DNA from: Arthonia radiata
Lineage: Eukaryota; Ascomycota; Arthoniomycetes; Arthoniales; Arthoniaceae
Length of the DNA: 64,000 nt
Assembly (NCBI GenBank): GCA_002989075.1
Contig: PSQN01000007.1
Coordinates: forward strand, 1,306,206 to 1,370,205
Direction of reading: 5' to 3'
Shown: positions 13,962-24,366 of the stretch, one piece after another
How positions within the stretch are numbered: position 1 is the first letter of the stretch
Layout of the letters: every line of letters starts with the position of its first letter
Program-made: the position numbers and the translations under genes
Notes under the pieces: generated by a model
What the model was told of the DNA's origin: nothing
Database searches by the model: none
What the model saw: only the letters and a program-made list of their open reading frames with translations

Positions 13962-14420
13962 CTAATTACCAACACCCCCATGCGCCCATAACATCTCCCT
14001 CCTCTTATTGCTCTCCCTGCAATTCTCAAACGCTCCCTTGTCCTTCTTTCCAATCACAATACCTCCCTCTAATGTCCTCCCCGTACCCGTCCATGGCCCC
14101 TTTGCTTTGGATTCCTCATCCTTCTTGTCCTTCTGCCTTTTTCTAAACTGATTCGGCACCCCAACTTCATACCCCTCCTCCCTGCATGCTTCTACAAAGT
14201 CCTCCATACTACCGTTCTTTGGCCCGAGATGGGCGTACGCGGCCTGGACGAGCCGGTACTGCGCCGTGCTGACGCCGCCTGTCTTATCGGGGTGGTTGGC
14301 ACGCGAGGCGCGGAGGTAGGCGCGCCGGATTTCAGGGGCGTTGGCGCGAGTGGTGGTGGGAGGGAGGCTGAGAAGAGTTTGGGGGGTGGGTGTCGTGAGG
14401 GTATTGGTGATGGAGAACAT
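13962..14420 (-). CDS. Small J-domain (DnaJ-like) protein
   Basis: Intronless frame of 152 residues. After a Thr/Pro-rich start, residues about 30-70 read EIRRAYLRASRANHPDKTGG, that is helix II, the invariant His-Pro-Asp loop that stimulates Hsp70 ATPase, and the start of helix III; QYRLVQAAYAHLG completes helix III. There is no Gly/Phe region, zinc centre or C-terminal substrate domain, so it is a class C (DNAJC-type) co-chaperone. The remainder is basic and charged (FRKRQKDKKDEESKAKGPW), with no membrane helix. An Hsp70 partner and the compartment cannot be told from the sequence; no clear targeting peptide is seen. It is divergent from the dienelactone hydrolase-like gene. Confidence 0.72.
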   Translation of the reverse strand: MFSITNTLTTPTPQTLLSLPPTTTRANAPEIRRAYLRASRANHPDKTGGVSTAQYRLVQAAYAHLGPKNGSMEDFVEACREEGYEVGVPNQFRKRQKDKKDEESKAKGPWTGTGRTLEGGIVIGKKDKGAFENCRESNKRREMLWAHGGVGN

Positions 14421-15146
14421 TGTCTGGGTTCGTATGGTGTTTGCGTACGAAGTGTGCAGTCGTATAGTGCGGTACGAGATCTAGGGACTTTGTGAAGGTG
14501 TGAATAGGGGCTTGTGCAGGTGGTGGGAAGTGTATGCAGTGGATGATGGTTGAGGAGACTGCGTCAAGGGGTTGGAGACGTATAACTTATGGTGTTGTAG
14601 TGTGGAATGGGTGTGTGCTTGGGTTGGCGATGGATGAAGAGTGTACTTATTTGCACTGCGCGTGTAATGCTCGGGTCGATGCTTGAGCTTTAAGACCAGG
14701 ATTCAGAGAGTTTATTATGACACACAGTGCACTTGATCAATTTACAGCGTACATACGTACGCCACGATTGAATGTCATGATAACATGCACAAGACGATGG
14801 CAGCAAGCAATCTGGACGGTGTGTTTGATAATGTCGCAGGACTCAAATGTGCGGTCCCAGACACGCTTGCCGACAATGCGGTAGCTCGTGCTTGGGATCT
14901 CTCCTTCTTGGCCTAAGAGTACTACTTTGGATGCACAGCGCCTACCTTGTAGCCACTGTTAGCTGGTAGCTGTCAGCATCAGGAAGGGGAACTAAGCCTA
15001 AACAAGAAGTAGGTCAGCAGTCAGCAGCGGATGTGGCTCTGCGCACGAAAAAGATGCCCTAAGGCTCTGAACGAAACCCGCGATAATTCAACGAGGTCTT
15101 CCAACCTCTTACACATCGTCGCTGTGCTCTACATCGCATCAGAAAA
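14421..15146. promoter_or_regulatory. Divergent promoter region, J-protein / DLH-like gene
   Basis: The 726 bp separate two divergent start codons. From 14420 to about 14660 the plus strand is G/T-rich (purine/pyrimidine skewed), as often seen near fungal starts. No gene is supported. Confidence 0.35.
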
Positions 15147-15899
15147 ATGTCAGTGCAATCCTGCTGCCTCAAAGGCTTCGAGTGGCAAGGCAAGCCATCC
15201 GGCCGCGTCGATAAGCTGACCAACAACGACGCCTACGTTACTGGCGACAACCCCGATGTGGCCGTTATGCTCATCCACGACCTGCTCAGCTGGAACTTTA
15301 CCAACACGCGCCTGCTCGCCGACCACTACGCGCGCGAAGCCAACGCGACAATCTATGTTCCAGACTTCTTCGGTGGCGAGTCGCTGGACACTCATCTCAT
15401 CCTGACGGGCGACTGGGCCAAGCTAGGGGTGCCTGAATTCATGAAAAAGAATACGCGCGACATCCGCGAGCCAGAGATATTCGAGTGCGCCCGTGCCCTC
15501 CGCATGAAGTACAAGAAAGTCGGCGCCATTGGCTTTTGCTTCGGCGGCTGGGCCGTCTTCCGGCTAGGTGCAAAAGAGCACCAGCCGCCGCTCGTAGACT
15601 GCATTTCCGCAGGCCATCCGACATGGCTTACTAAAAAGGACATTAACGAGGTCGCAGTGCCGGTGCAGATACTGGCGCCAGAGCATGATTCCGTGTATAC
15701 CCCCGAGCTGAAGTCGCACAGCTTTGAGACAATCACGAAGCTTGGAGTGCCCTTCGATTATCAGCATTTTCCGGGCGTGGAGCATGCGTGTTTCTCAAGG
15801 GGTGATCCAGAGAAGCCGGGGGAGCAGGAGGCGTTGGTGAGAGGGAAAAATGCGGCGGTGGGTTGGTTTAGGCAGTTTTTGCATGGGCATGAGAAGTAG
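15147..15899 (+). CDS. Dienelactone hydrolase family protein
   Basis: Intronless, 250 residues, the usual length for this alpha/beta-hydrolase family. The nucleophile elbow GAIGFCFGGWAVFRLG carries the Cys nucleophile typical of dienelactone hydrolases rather than Ser. The acid is likely the Asp in APEHDSVYTP and the base the His in GVEHACFSRG, so the catalytic triad looks complete. ADHYAREANATIYVPDFFGG is the conserved strand-loop seen in fungal members. Bacterial homologues open dienelactone rings in chloroaromatic breakdown; fungal members of this subgroup are mostly uncharacterised cytosolic hydrolases, so the substrate is unknown. No signal peptide or targeting sequence is evident. The first Met in the frame is chosen because the fold begins shortly after it. 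Confidence 0.85.
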   Translation: MSVQSCCLKGFEWQGKPSGRVDKLTNNDAYVTGDNPDVAVMLIHDLLSWNFTNTRLLADHYAREANATIYVPDFFGGESLDTHLILTGDWAKLGVPEFMKKNTRDIREPEIFECARALRMKYKKVGAIGFCFGGWAVFRLGAKEHQPPLVDCISAGHPTWLTKKDINEVAVPVQILAPEHDSVYTPELKSHSFETITKLGVPFDYQHFPGVEHACFSRGDPEKPGEQEALVRGKNAAVGWFRQFLHGHEK

Positions 15900-16396
15900 C
15901 GAGCTGTTTGTTTGTTACCCACTTCAGGGCTTTACAGCCAGGCTGAATGTCAGTAAGACTGCACGCATGATGCGAACCTGTACGCGGTAATTAGATGGGC
16001 GCCTTCGTTGACAGTTTGTGCTCACTGGACAACGTGCCAGAGGCCAAGTTTCCAAGGCGCTCAGAAACGCATTGATTGCTTGCGTCCATCTGTCCAAGGC
16101 GCTGATTGTGGAACAAGATGAACAGAGGTAGAGAAGGAGCAAGGACGCGTCCAGTTCTTGCGGACGCGTTTTTAGCGGCACGTCTGACATCATCGCCTCC
16201 CCTCCATTCGTTCAAGGTTCAAACACATTTTTGGGAAGCAACCACTCTTTACAAGCAACTTGAAAGTATAGTGAATCATCGATCACTGAATTACCGATCC
16301 ATTCGATTTTAACTAGGCACTCCCGATATATAATTCCAAGCGCCGAGAATCCACATCCACATCCTCATCCTCAACATTCCCACAACCCACCCCACC
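15900..16396. promoter_or_regulatory. Intergenic and promoter of the next gene
   Basis: A TATA-like box (tatataat, 16327-16334) lies 63 bp before the start at 16397, followed by a C/A-rich leader, a layout typical of a strongly expressed fungal gene. Nothing else is supported. Confidence 0.45.
16327..16334 (+). promoter_or_regulatory. TATA-like box
   Basis: tatataat sits 63 bp upstream of the ATG at 16397; the following leader is C/A-rich. The position is right for a core promoter with a short 5' leader. Confidence 0.5.
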
Positions 16397-16798
16397 ATGT
16401 CCCAAAATCTAATGGACACAGCCCCCGGCGGCGAGTCCACGCAATACGAATCAATCTCCACCGTCACGAAGCCACACTCCAAGCAATCCGGCCACTTCGG
16501 CTCGGACGCCGACGAAACAGCCACGCCACTTGCCTACTCCTCCGCGCCGTCCCAGACCTCTGCAGAAGACGCAGCCGAGCGCGGCGCAAAGACTACGGAG
16601 AATATCAAGTACGGGCAGACCATCAGTGAGAATCAGGGCGCGCCGACGCAGGATCAGGGGAACGCGCAGGGTGGGTATGGAGGGGTGGAGGCGTTGGGCG
16701 GGAGGAGAGAGGGCGTGGCGGATGATGAGGCCAAGAAGGGGAGGGTGGAGAGTGGGTACGGGGGTGGGCAGGATATGGATAGGGAGATTGGTGGGTGA
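16397..16798 (+). CDS. Small disordered protein of unknown function
   Basis: Intronless, 133 residues. There are no hydrophobic segments, no Cys and almost no aromatic residues; the composition is rich in Gly, Ser, Thr, Gln, Glu and Asp, so the chain is probably intrinsically disordered and hydrophilic. The middle part (TTENIKYGQTISENQGAPTQ) followed by Gly-rich repeats resembles small fungal proteins that I have seen only as conserved hypotheticals, some stress- or conidiation-related; I cannot name it. It has a good ATG context (CACC ATG) and a TATA-like box 63 bp upstream, both in favour of a real, well-expressed gene. Convergent with the next gene, 160 bp apart. Confidence 0.65.
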   Translation: MSQNLMDTAPGGESTQYESISTVTKPHSKQSGHFGSDADETATPLAYSSAPSQTSAEDAAERGAKTTENIKYGQTISENQGAPTQDQGNAQGGYGGVEALGGRREGVADDEAKKGRVESGYGGGQDMDREIGG

Positions 16799-16958
16799 GA
16801 TGGCGCCCAGCGAGTCTACGGTAGCAGAAAGGGATATCCTGAACCCCGAGCCTGGGAAATGGAAAGGCTTTCTGTGAGTTGATCAGGACGGCCGTCATAT
16901 CGTTCAGTGCGGACATGCCGCATCGTCGTGTACACATATACAGTCGTAGGAGAGCGTC

Positions 16959-17612
16959 TCAGCCATTACGCCGTGCAGATGGCGCGCTCACATCCTCAAC
17001 GACACTTACACCTCCTTCCTCTTCATCATTCCCTTCATCAACATCCATCTCATCCTCTGCTCTTACACGGCCCGCCTCGCCCTCTCTTAGCTTATCCACA
17101 TCATCTTGTCTGCTTTTTCCACTCTTCTCCTGCATCCTTTTCGTCCCCTTTCCTTCCATACCCCTCTTCGCCTCACCCTCCCTTCCCCCTCCTCCAAAAT
17201 CCTCCGACACCCCCATCTCATCCTCCCGAATCAACCGCCCAATCGCCACCGGCACTTTATCCCCCCAGCTCAAATCCCTCCAGATTCTCCTCTTCCCATC
17301 ATCCCACTCGCCCGGGTCCGCCGGCCGCTGCAGCATGCGCTCAAAGTACAGCTCCGTCGCCGCCATGCTGTCGTTGCGCGCGGCTGCGAACCAGATCAAT
17401 TGTTCTCTGTTTTTCAGGACTTGAGCGGCGGTGTTGGCGTGGCGCTGATCGGAAAAAGGGAGTTTGGGGATTTGCGAGGGTGCGACAGCCGGGGGAGGCT
17501 GGGGCGTGTAGTTTTGGATAGGAGGCAGCGGCGCGGGGACATTGGGGGCTGTGCGGGAGGTGGGCGGGTCGGTGCGGCGGCGGGGATGGCGCGCGGTGGG
17601 GTTGTTGGACAT
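16959..17612 (-). CDS. Conserved-looking protein of unknown function, acidic C-terminus
   Basis: Intronless, 217 residues. Residues 1-55 are Pro/Arg/Thr-rich and disordered. Residues about 56-120 look folded: QVLKNREQLIWFAAARNDSM followed by AATELYFERMLQRP and IWRDLSWGDKVPVAIGRLIR, an amphipathic helical region with conserved-looking Trp. The remaining 95 residues are Gly-, Glu- and Asp-rich with a strongly acidic stretch near EDEMDVDEGNDEEEGG, suggesting a nuclear protein. I do not recognise the family. The helical core and the length of the frame, against a less coherent opposite-strand frame, are why I call this strand. Confidence 0.6.
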   Translation of the reverse strand: MSNNPTARHPRRRTDPPTSRTAPNVPAPLPPIQNYTPQPPPAVAPSQIPKLPFSDQRHANTAAQVLKNREQLIWFAAARNDSMAATELYFERMLQRPADPGEWDDGKRRIWRDLSWGDKVPVAIGRLIREDEMGVSEDFGGGGREGEAKRGMEGKGTKRMQEKSGKSRQDDVDKLREGEAGRVRAEDEMDVDEGNDEEEGGVSVVEDVSAPSARRNG

Positions 17613-17929
17613 GGCCGATGGGTTATTCGAAGAGCGGTGGAATGCAATCGGGCGTATGTGACAGATTAGAAAGCTTATGACATTGGAGCGTCATGGTAGG
17701 GACGGCGCCCTAGGGAAGGTGCGGCGGGGAATGTTGGCTCGAGCTAAAGATCGAGAGCCGATTGTGGCACGAGAGATGCAAGACATCCCGTGCATGGCAC
17801 TGAATGTGTGAGATGGCAGTGGAAGAAGCCGAATGTGCGACTTCACTCGGCTGAGGTGGAAGGAGAGCAAGCGCGTCAGTTTCGCGTTTAGACGCGTGCT
17901 CTCCTTTTATATTGGTTCTTTTACTAACC

Positions 17930-18340
17930 TACACACGTCAACGATACATTTACCTCAGTATTGCTAGTACCCTGTTGAAACAATGCAACATACTGCGGCG
18001 TCGCGCTCTCGAGATCGGACGGCGGTCCAGAAGCTTCCAGCAAAACCTCTACAGCCTGTGGGTCTGCTGCTGCGCAATCAAGCAGCTCCCAATATTGATC
18101 TCCATCCCGGGTGTCCTACCGTGCGCTATGCGCAACGCGCGCAGAAATTATCGCCGACGTGCGACCTCTGTCATGGCACGCCTCGCACGCAGCGAACAAA
18201 GGCAATCCATTTTTAGTACCTCGAGTCCTAACATCGGCCTCAAACCTCAATAAGAGATCCATGCTGCCGATCAAGCTGTAATACTCAATCTCCAGCATAG
18301 TCTCGCAGACAAGCGTAGTATGGGAGACTTCGAGCACTCA
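17930..18340 (-). pseudogene. Ankyrin-repeat relic, probably from a NACHT-ankyrin gene
   Basis: On the minus strand GSMDLLLRFEADVRTRGTKN and GLPLFAACEACHD match the ankyrin pattern (helix pair, then Ala-Asp-Val loop), and after an in-frame stop the same frame continues with LLDCAAADPQAVEVLLEASG, a second repeat-like unit. No start, no exon structure and no long open frame. It lies downstream of, and on the same strand as, the STAND N-domain/NACHT relic at 19.7-21.1 kb, so both may be pieces of one dead host gene. The assignment of single repeats is by eye. Confidence 0.5.
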
Positions 18341-18483
18341 AGTCTCTATCTCCCTGAAATGATAACTAGTGGCGAACAACTTCGAAATGGCGACGGAGTC
18401 CAGACAAAAGTTGAATTCCAACCCGCGATGTGAGTTGCACTCTGTTTGGCACGGCCTCGTTCCAGTTATAGCTCAACATTACA

Positions 18484-19291
18484 TTACGGCTTCTGCGTTA
18501 TTTCATTACCGCTGAGCTCATGCGCAGAAGGTTCGTTGGGCGCTTCGACCGGATCAAGACCAGGGGCGACCTTCTGGTCACCGTAACGGCTCTCGTGCAG
18601 AGAGTATGCTGGGGCATCTCCAGGGCGTCTCTTGTCCGTGTTTCGTAAATAGACGAGGAAGGCGATGACAGCGATGACTGCGCCCGCGACAAATCCTCCA
18701 ACTGCGCCGCCTGCAATGGCACCAGCCGATGTTTTCGAGCCAGACATGGGCACTGCAGAAATATTCGTTGTCGTGCTCAGAGGGCTATTGGTAGTAAGCG
18801 ATGCAGGCTTGTTCGTTGTGGCGGTGTTCTGGATGTTCTCAGCAATTTGCGGCTGACATGCTTTGAGGATGCGTTGCACCTACGTTGTCGATGAAGAAAC
18901 CCTTGCCTTGCGCGCAACAAAGTGTGGCCTTTTCGGAGTTATCGCAACAGTACGAGCCATCGCCACACGCTGTAACCGGCCAATCGCTGGCTGCCATGTT
19001 CCCAGGGACATCCGCATTCTCATCGCGATAGTCGCCAACGCCGTTCGTGCATAGCTGTAAGCAGTCCGGGCCCCAATTGATATCTGAACAGCTGTTGCGA
19101 TACAGCGACGTGGGGACACCACCCAAGCAAAGGCCAGTGTAGTCCCCACGAGCGTCTTTTTGACAGTAATCATCTATCGTGCGGTTCTGAGTGGCGCAAC
19201 ACATGCCGAAGCTTCTGCCAGGAGGCAGTGGGCATACTTGAAAGTCCGTTGAAGACACTGGCGCACGGTTGGGATAGTAACATGTCGACAT
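18484..19291 (-). CDS. Cys-rich extracellular protein with one membrane anchor
   Basis: Exons 19291-18884 and 18828-18484, with a 55-bp intron (GTAGGT..CCAG) whose removal keeps the frame. The first part is Cys-rich: MSTCYYPNRAPVSSTDFQVC, then CLGGVPTSLYRNSCSDINWG and CGDGSYCCDNSEKATLCC, a pattern common in secreted fungal proteins that end in a Ser/Thr-rich stalk and a membrane helix. The second exon supplies the stalk (TTNSPLSTTTNISAVP) and the helix GGAVGGFVAGAVIAVIAFLV, then a basic-to-acidic cytosolic tail. Such proteins may act as surface receptors or wall sensors; no function is established. The start is uncertain: this Met gives no signal peptide. The frame is open to 19315, and a frame with MFLLLSALVTET just upstream looks like a signal peptide but I could not join it with a plausible intron. 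Confidence 0.65.
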
Positions 19292-19697
19292 GGCGAAACG
19301 AAAGACTGCGTACACACTGGAAGACAGGTCTCTGTGACAAGAGCAGAGAGGAGAAGGAACATGGCTGAATTATACCAGAATCGATGGGCCCGGCGCGACC
19401 CACCTGTAACGTTCAGCGTATTTTTACGTACTGTAGGCAAGCAACAATGCCGTCCGCCGGCATCGACGTCCCATCCTGGGACCAGTCAAAGCTTGTGCAA
19501 CAAGTAGGTACTCCTCGTGGGCAGTGCTGTTGGGGGCCAGGCAAATGTCTGCCCTGCACTTCCCCTGTTCTGCGCCGTGTATGGTAAATATGCTGAACTC
19601 CCGTTTGCTGAAAGCGTCTTGGAGGTCCAAACCTAGTGCCATCTGAGCGACCACTAGCGGTTTACAGAACTGAGTACTACGACTGCGTTTGATTGCC

Positions 19698-21086
19698 TTA
19701 GTACCGTGTTTCCCGCATCAGCCTCGCGGGACGGGCGACCAACCTACTCCGTGCGACTTCGCGTTTGAGGCAAGGGGCTAAGGCTCTTAAAGCAGCCCGA
19801 CTAGCCCAACCAGACAGTATAAGTAAGAGGAAAAATAGTAGTAATAAGTTGAAAAGGACGCTGTCGCAGTCGAAATCGTCGTCGTGGTCCACCGCAAGTG
19901 CGTGCTGGAGTTCCTCAACGGACATAGGCCGCTGAGCATAAGTCAATCAGGCTATCGCTTTCACAGCAAGGCCTCGATGATTAGCCGATTGCCCCACAAT
20001 GTGTGACGCGGCGTCCTGGCATGATCGCTGCAAGACACTCGAGCCGTTTGACAGATCAGAAAGCGCACGCTTGATATTGTTCTTGGATACACAGTCTTCT
20101 AGGATTTCAATGAACAGCTTTGCGACCAGAGAACTATCGAATGAGTCAGTCAAGACGGACGATTGGTGTGCGTCTCTCACACAAACTTACATACCGTCAT
20201 TGACTTCAACCACTTTTGCTACGATCTCCGCTTGGTAAGGTTGCTTGCATGCATATAGAATACGACGCATACAGTCGAATTGATTGGAGATGGTGGTGGA
20301 GATCGCCAATGGGTAATCACAAGGCACGCCATCATTGGCTTGCCAGAACTAGGTATGCCTATCAAGAGCAGTACAGGTTCTCGGCCCTCGCGCCAGGAAA
20401 TGAAACGGTCAAGCTTCATCGCGCAATTCCATGACCTGTACAAATTGTATCAGCCTGGCACAGGGATGTGGATTCGGAAGTTTGCAGACGAGAGCCACAA
20501 TAAAGTGCGTTCGTTCCCTTTGATAGCGAGCAGTTTCACAGACTAGTGATTACACATCACTTCGAATATCTTGAGCGACGTCACTGTTTTCAAATCAGAT
20601 TTCATGCATAAAGAAGCGAGTGACGACCTGGCAACATCACGAACTCACAAATTAAGGATGGCCAGCGCCGTATTGAGCTGCTCTTGAAAATCTGAAACGG
20701 ATTCGCGAAGCTTCACAAGTGTGCTCTCCTTGAAAGGGTTTAGCCTTTACGGCGTGCTTCCGGATGGCCGCAGACGCTGTCATTAAGGACTTCTGCATGT
20801 TGCTGATCTTGTCCCTTTTTTTCTGAAGCTGCTCAACGCTGGATTGACGTGCTTGGACGCAATCCGCAATCTGCGCCCCGATCTCCGGTTGTAAAGTAAA
20901 ACTGTCGACCCAAGGTTGGATCAGGAGAAGTGAACGGCGTAGCAGGTCAAGGCTCGGGCGAGTGCTCGCTGTATCTGCTTTGAGACTGGTGTATGAATTG
21001 TAGTAGTGTATAAGTGCTTGAGTCACGGTAATGCCTAATGACACAACACCGACCGCGCTACCAGTGACAGAAAAAGGGTCCGTCAT
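19698..21086 (-). pseudogene. Decayed STAND/NACHT (NLR-like) gene
   Basis: The frame opens at 21086 with MTDPFSVTGSAVGVVSLGIT, the start of the fungal N-terminal domain found on many NACHT-ankyrin proteins. It continues for about 120 residues, then the matching sequence (STLVKLRESVSDFQEQLN) sits in another frame. A NACHT fragment lies at about 20219-20443: REGREPVLLLIGIPSSGKPM, where the P-loop should end Gly-Ser-Gly-Lys-Thr. Segments at 19947-20180 (RALSDLSNGSSVLQRSCQDA) and 19698-19946 (MTYAQRPMSVEELQHALAVD) match the region after NACHT, in different frames. Fungal STAND proteins mediate nonself recognition and regulated cell death. Several frame breaks and the altered P-loop argue for a dead copy. 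The order of pieces is still that of the intact family. Confidence 0.75.
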
Positions 21087-22128
21087 GGATCAGGATGTTA
21101 GCGTAGACTGAGCTGAAGCCTACAGCTCTGCGAGGAGTCAAACACTTCTAATACAGAAAAAGACCGAAGACTCTAATCGGTGACACGATGCTGGTACGCA
21201 AGCTAAGAGCCGTTGCCTGACCGTGAGGGGATAGTTATGTAGCTGCAGGGACCATGTGGCTGTGTAAGACGTATCAGGTACGTAGGCCCGAGGTACCATG
21301 ATGCTCTCAAGTTAGAGTGCAGCTGGAAAGACAGCTGGAAAGACAAGCCGTTGAGCGAGCAATCTTCGCAGATAGCAAATGCGAACGTACCATTCCAAAA
21401 GATCCTCTGCTGAAGCGATTGCTCCAAGGGCTGTTTTCGACTGAAAAGGATGGAGTCACCGTGGATTCTGTCATAACTTGAGATCCCCTGCGCTGACGAA
21501 ACGCTGCTGTCACAATTCCTGTCATCGAGGCTTCACCTCAACTGGGTCGACCACCTGCCGAATTCCCCTGTAGAATTTCACGGAGCAGCCATGACCTCTG
21601 CAGCCATCCACAAATCGATTGCGTGCCATGCGGAGACGCCAATGGACGACCAATGCCGAGGAGGAAGGAAGCCCGACGGAAGCGGTCAGCTGCCATCGGC
21701 CTGGCCTATCCAGGATTACAGATACCGCCGCAGACGGTACATGTCTACCCCAAAACAAAAGCAGAGGGGTCAAGGAGGACGGCTTCCTCTGGGTCGTCGT
21801 TTGTAGCGACGTGACGCGTGATCGATACGATATAATGTGACTCCGATCATAGCTCCCCTCATCGCGATGAGCTTTCAATGAGTCGGCGTCGGAGGCATCG
21901 AGTCAACCGCAGCCAGAATCGGTGTCCGCGCTCACTGCGTGGATACTGTCGACGGTGCCATACCTGACTGTGGGCTCTGTGCTCATACTAGATGGGATGG
22001 GCCGTTCTTCAGAGGCTTTACAGCGCCCGCCTGTAGGTGCATATAAAGTATGTCAGACCCGTTAGACACGGAACGCTGCTCACTGAACTGATTGCTGTGA
22101 CAGCCGTCGCAAAGCGAATCCACACGTC
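21087..22128. other. Intergenic, no supported gene
   Basis: It lies upstream of the NLR-like relic and downstream of the ClpX gene. Frames up to 118 codons are open but lack domains. A 12-bp unit (cagctggaaaga) is repeated in tandem near 21311-21334. Confidence 0.4.
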
Positions 22129-23996
22129 TTAGCCTGAGCCAGCAACTTTTGCAACCTCCCGGTACTGCTCGAACGTTCCGTAGCGATCTTGCTCTTGATC
22201 AGTTGCAGGCTGGTATCTTCGTGCCCACTCCTCTTCTTCGGCCTGTACAGCTGTCAAAAATGACGGTCTTGACTCGCGACCCCACATCATTACTCTTTGC
22301 TTGCCCAAGGCTGCTTGCTCGTTCACGAGCACGAAGCGAACTCCGCTGCCTGGTGCTTCATACATTGCATCGCCGAGCACCCGCTCCATGACGGTGCGCA
22401 AGCCTCGCGCTCCAGTGCCCATAGCTTGCGCGCTCTTCGCAATCTCCTGCAAAGCAAGTTGGCTAAAGCGCAGCTCGATCCCGCTCAGATGGAAGAGCTC
22501 AACGTACTGCGTAACCAAGGCATTTCGAGGCTCTGTCAGAACTCGTGTAAGCTGGGGTATGGTAAGAGGCCTTAATGCTGTTGTGATGGGCAATCGCCCT
22601 GTGAGTTCCGGGATCAAGCCGTACTTGTGGAGATCAGTAGGAGTTATCAAGTCTAGAGTGTTGTGTCGTGGAGGCGCATCTGGGTCATTTTGATCCACAG
22701 TGGGATCTTCAGCAGCAAAGAAGGGCGAATACTTGCGAAATAGCTCGTCGTTCTCTGGGACCCCTGCGGGGATTGTTGGATCATTATCATCCGCAGCCGA
22801 CGTAGCTTCACTCGACGACGAAGGATTCCTTTGCACTCTTGCGCCAAACCCCATCGAACCCTTCGCTAATCGATCCATAATCATCCTATGAAGGCCCACG
22901 AACGCGCCGCTACAGATAAACAGAATGTTGTCAGTATTAACATTGTAAGTCTCTCCTTTCTGAGGCCCGCTTTGAGTGGCAGTTGCACCACCAACAGGCC
23001 CTTGAGCGCCAGGTGAGTTGGGTGGCGTCGGGCTAGCGGCCTTGCCAGAGCTTGACGAAGGACTGCCCTTCTCCTGCTTGGCTTGCACTTGCACCGTAGT
23101 GCCCTCCAGAATCTTGAGAAGTGCCTGCTGGACCCCTTCTCCGCTTACATCCTTTCCATGACTGACTCGAGCCGTTGCTATCTTGTCGAGCTCGTCCAAA
23201 CAGATGATCCCACGTTCCGCTTTCGCCACGTCGTAGCCACTTGCTGCAAGTAGTCTTGATATGCACACCTCCACGTCCTCACCGATATACCCTGCCTGTG
23301 TGAAAGGTGTACAGTCGGACATTGAGAAGGGCACTTCTAGCACTCGCGCTAGTGTCTTTGCCATGAGCGTCTTGCCAGTGCCCGAAGGGCCCAGTACCAT
23401 GAGGTTCGACTTCTCAATACTGAGCGGTGTTTGGTCTATGATGGGTTGCGTGCCGATGCGAGGACTGCCGGAAGTAGCAGACGGCTGTGGCGGGTAGAGA
23501 GATATCGTCGAAGGCTGACCGGGGAACTCGTCTTATCTTACAGTGTCAGCCAGCAACTGTGCAAGCGATGCGATAGAAACCCACCTTCAACTGGATGTCT
23601 TGTTCCCATAGCTTGGCGTTCTTGCTGCGCGAGAGAAGCTGCCTCCTCATCTTCTCGTCTTTGCAACTCTTGAATGCGCTGATAATGATTGTAAACAGCA
23701 ACGCTCATCACCTTCTTTGCACGCTCTTGCCCGACAACGAATTGGTCGAGATGCTCCTTGAGGACCCGCGGCGTGATTCTTGTCGCGCCGACCGAGGGAG
23801 TTTCACCCAATGGACCTGCTGTGGGCTGTCCGGGCTCATAGTATCCCGTGAACCCTTGGCCGGTAAAGTCAGACCGTCTGAAGTGATCATTGCGACAGGT
23901 CGTTGTTGTCGCGAACCCTCTAGCACGAGCTATAGAATAGAGTAGCTGGTATGACCGTCGCCCGAGACTTGCGGCTGCCGAAGACGATGCAGCCAT
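22129..23996 (-). CDS. MCX1: Mitochondrial ClpX-type AAA+ unfoldase (Mcx1)
   Basis: Exons 23996-23585 and 23531-22129, with a 53-bp intron (GTGGGT..ATAAG), give about 604 residues. Residues 1-36 ([20 protein letters not shown] then [13 protein letters not shown]) form a basic, Ser/Ala/Arg-rich mitochondrial presequence. [20 protein letters not shown] starts the ClpX core; Walker A is [20 protein letters not shown], Walker [15 protein letters not shown], and the GYIGEDVE pore region is present. A low-complexity Ser/Pro/Gly insert of about 45 residues sits between Walker B and sensor 1. There is no N-terminal zinc domain, as in yeast Mcx1. The protein is expected in the matrix, acting in protein quality control and haem-enzyme activation. 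The frame is open up to 24263, but the Met at 23996 directly precedes the presequence. No ClpP gene is in the window. Confidence 0.92.
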
Positions 23997-24366
23997 TTGA
24001 TGCGACGTACTACTCAGCGTTCGTGTCGCCCGACAGCGTCCATGTTGTTTACGCCGACGATGGTATCGATAAGATGGTAGCTGACTCAGCGTGCTGTCTG
24101 TCCTGTTCAGGACTAGCTTAGTACCAAATACCCCTCCAGCCAATGACCAGGTCAGGCCCCGCCTCAAGCACATGCTACTCTTGAGCAAAGTGGAGGCATG
24201 GTCGTGCTGTGAACACACTAATATGAGGTAGTCGGGTCTTTTGCGACCCGTAAGCGACAGCAATCAAAAGCACGGACAGGAACAGTACATCTAGATCCTG
24301 AGGTAGCATGTGTTGCTAATATTCATTCAATCTCCCTGGCGTGGCTTTACAGCACCCAATAGCACC
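23997..24366. promoter_or_regulatory. Bidirectional promoter MCX1 / GLC3
   Basis: Only 370 bp lie between the chosen start codons. The MCX1 frame is open for 89 more codons upstream and may be leader. No TATA box is obvious. Confidence 0.4.
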
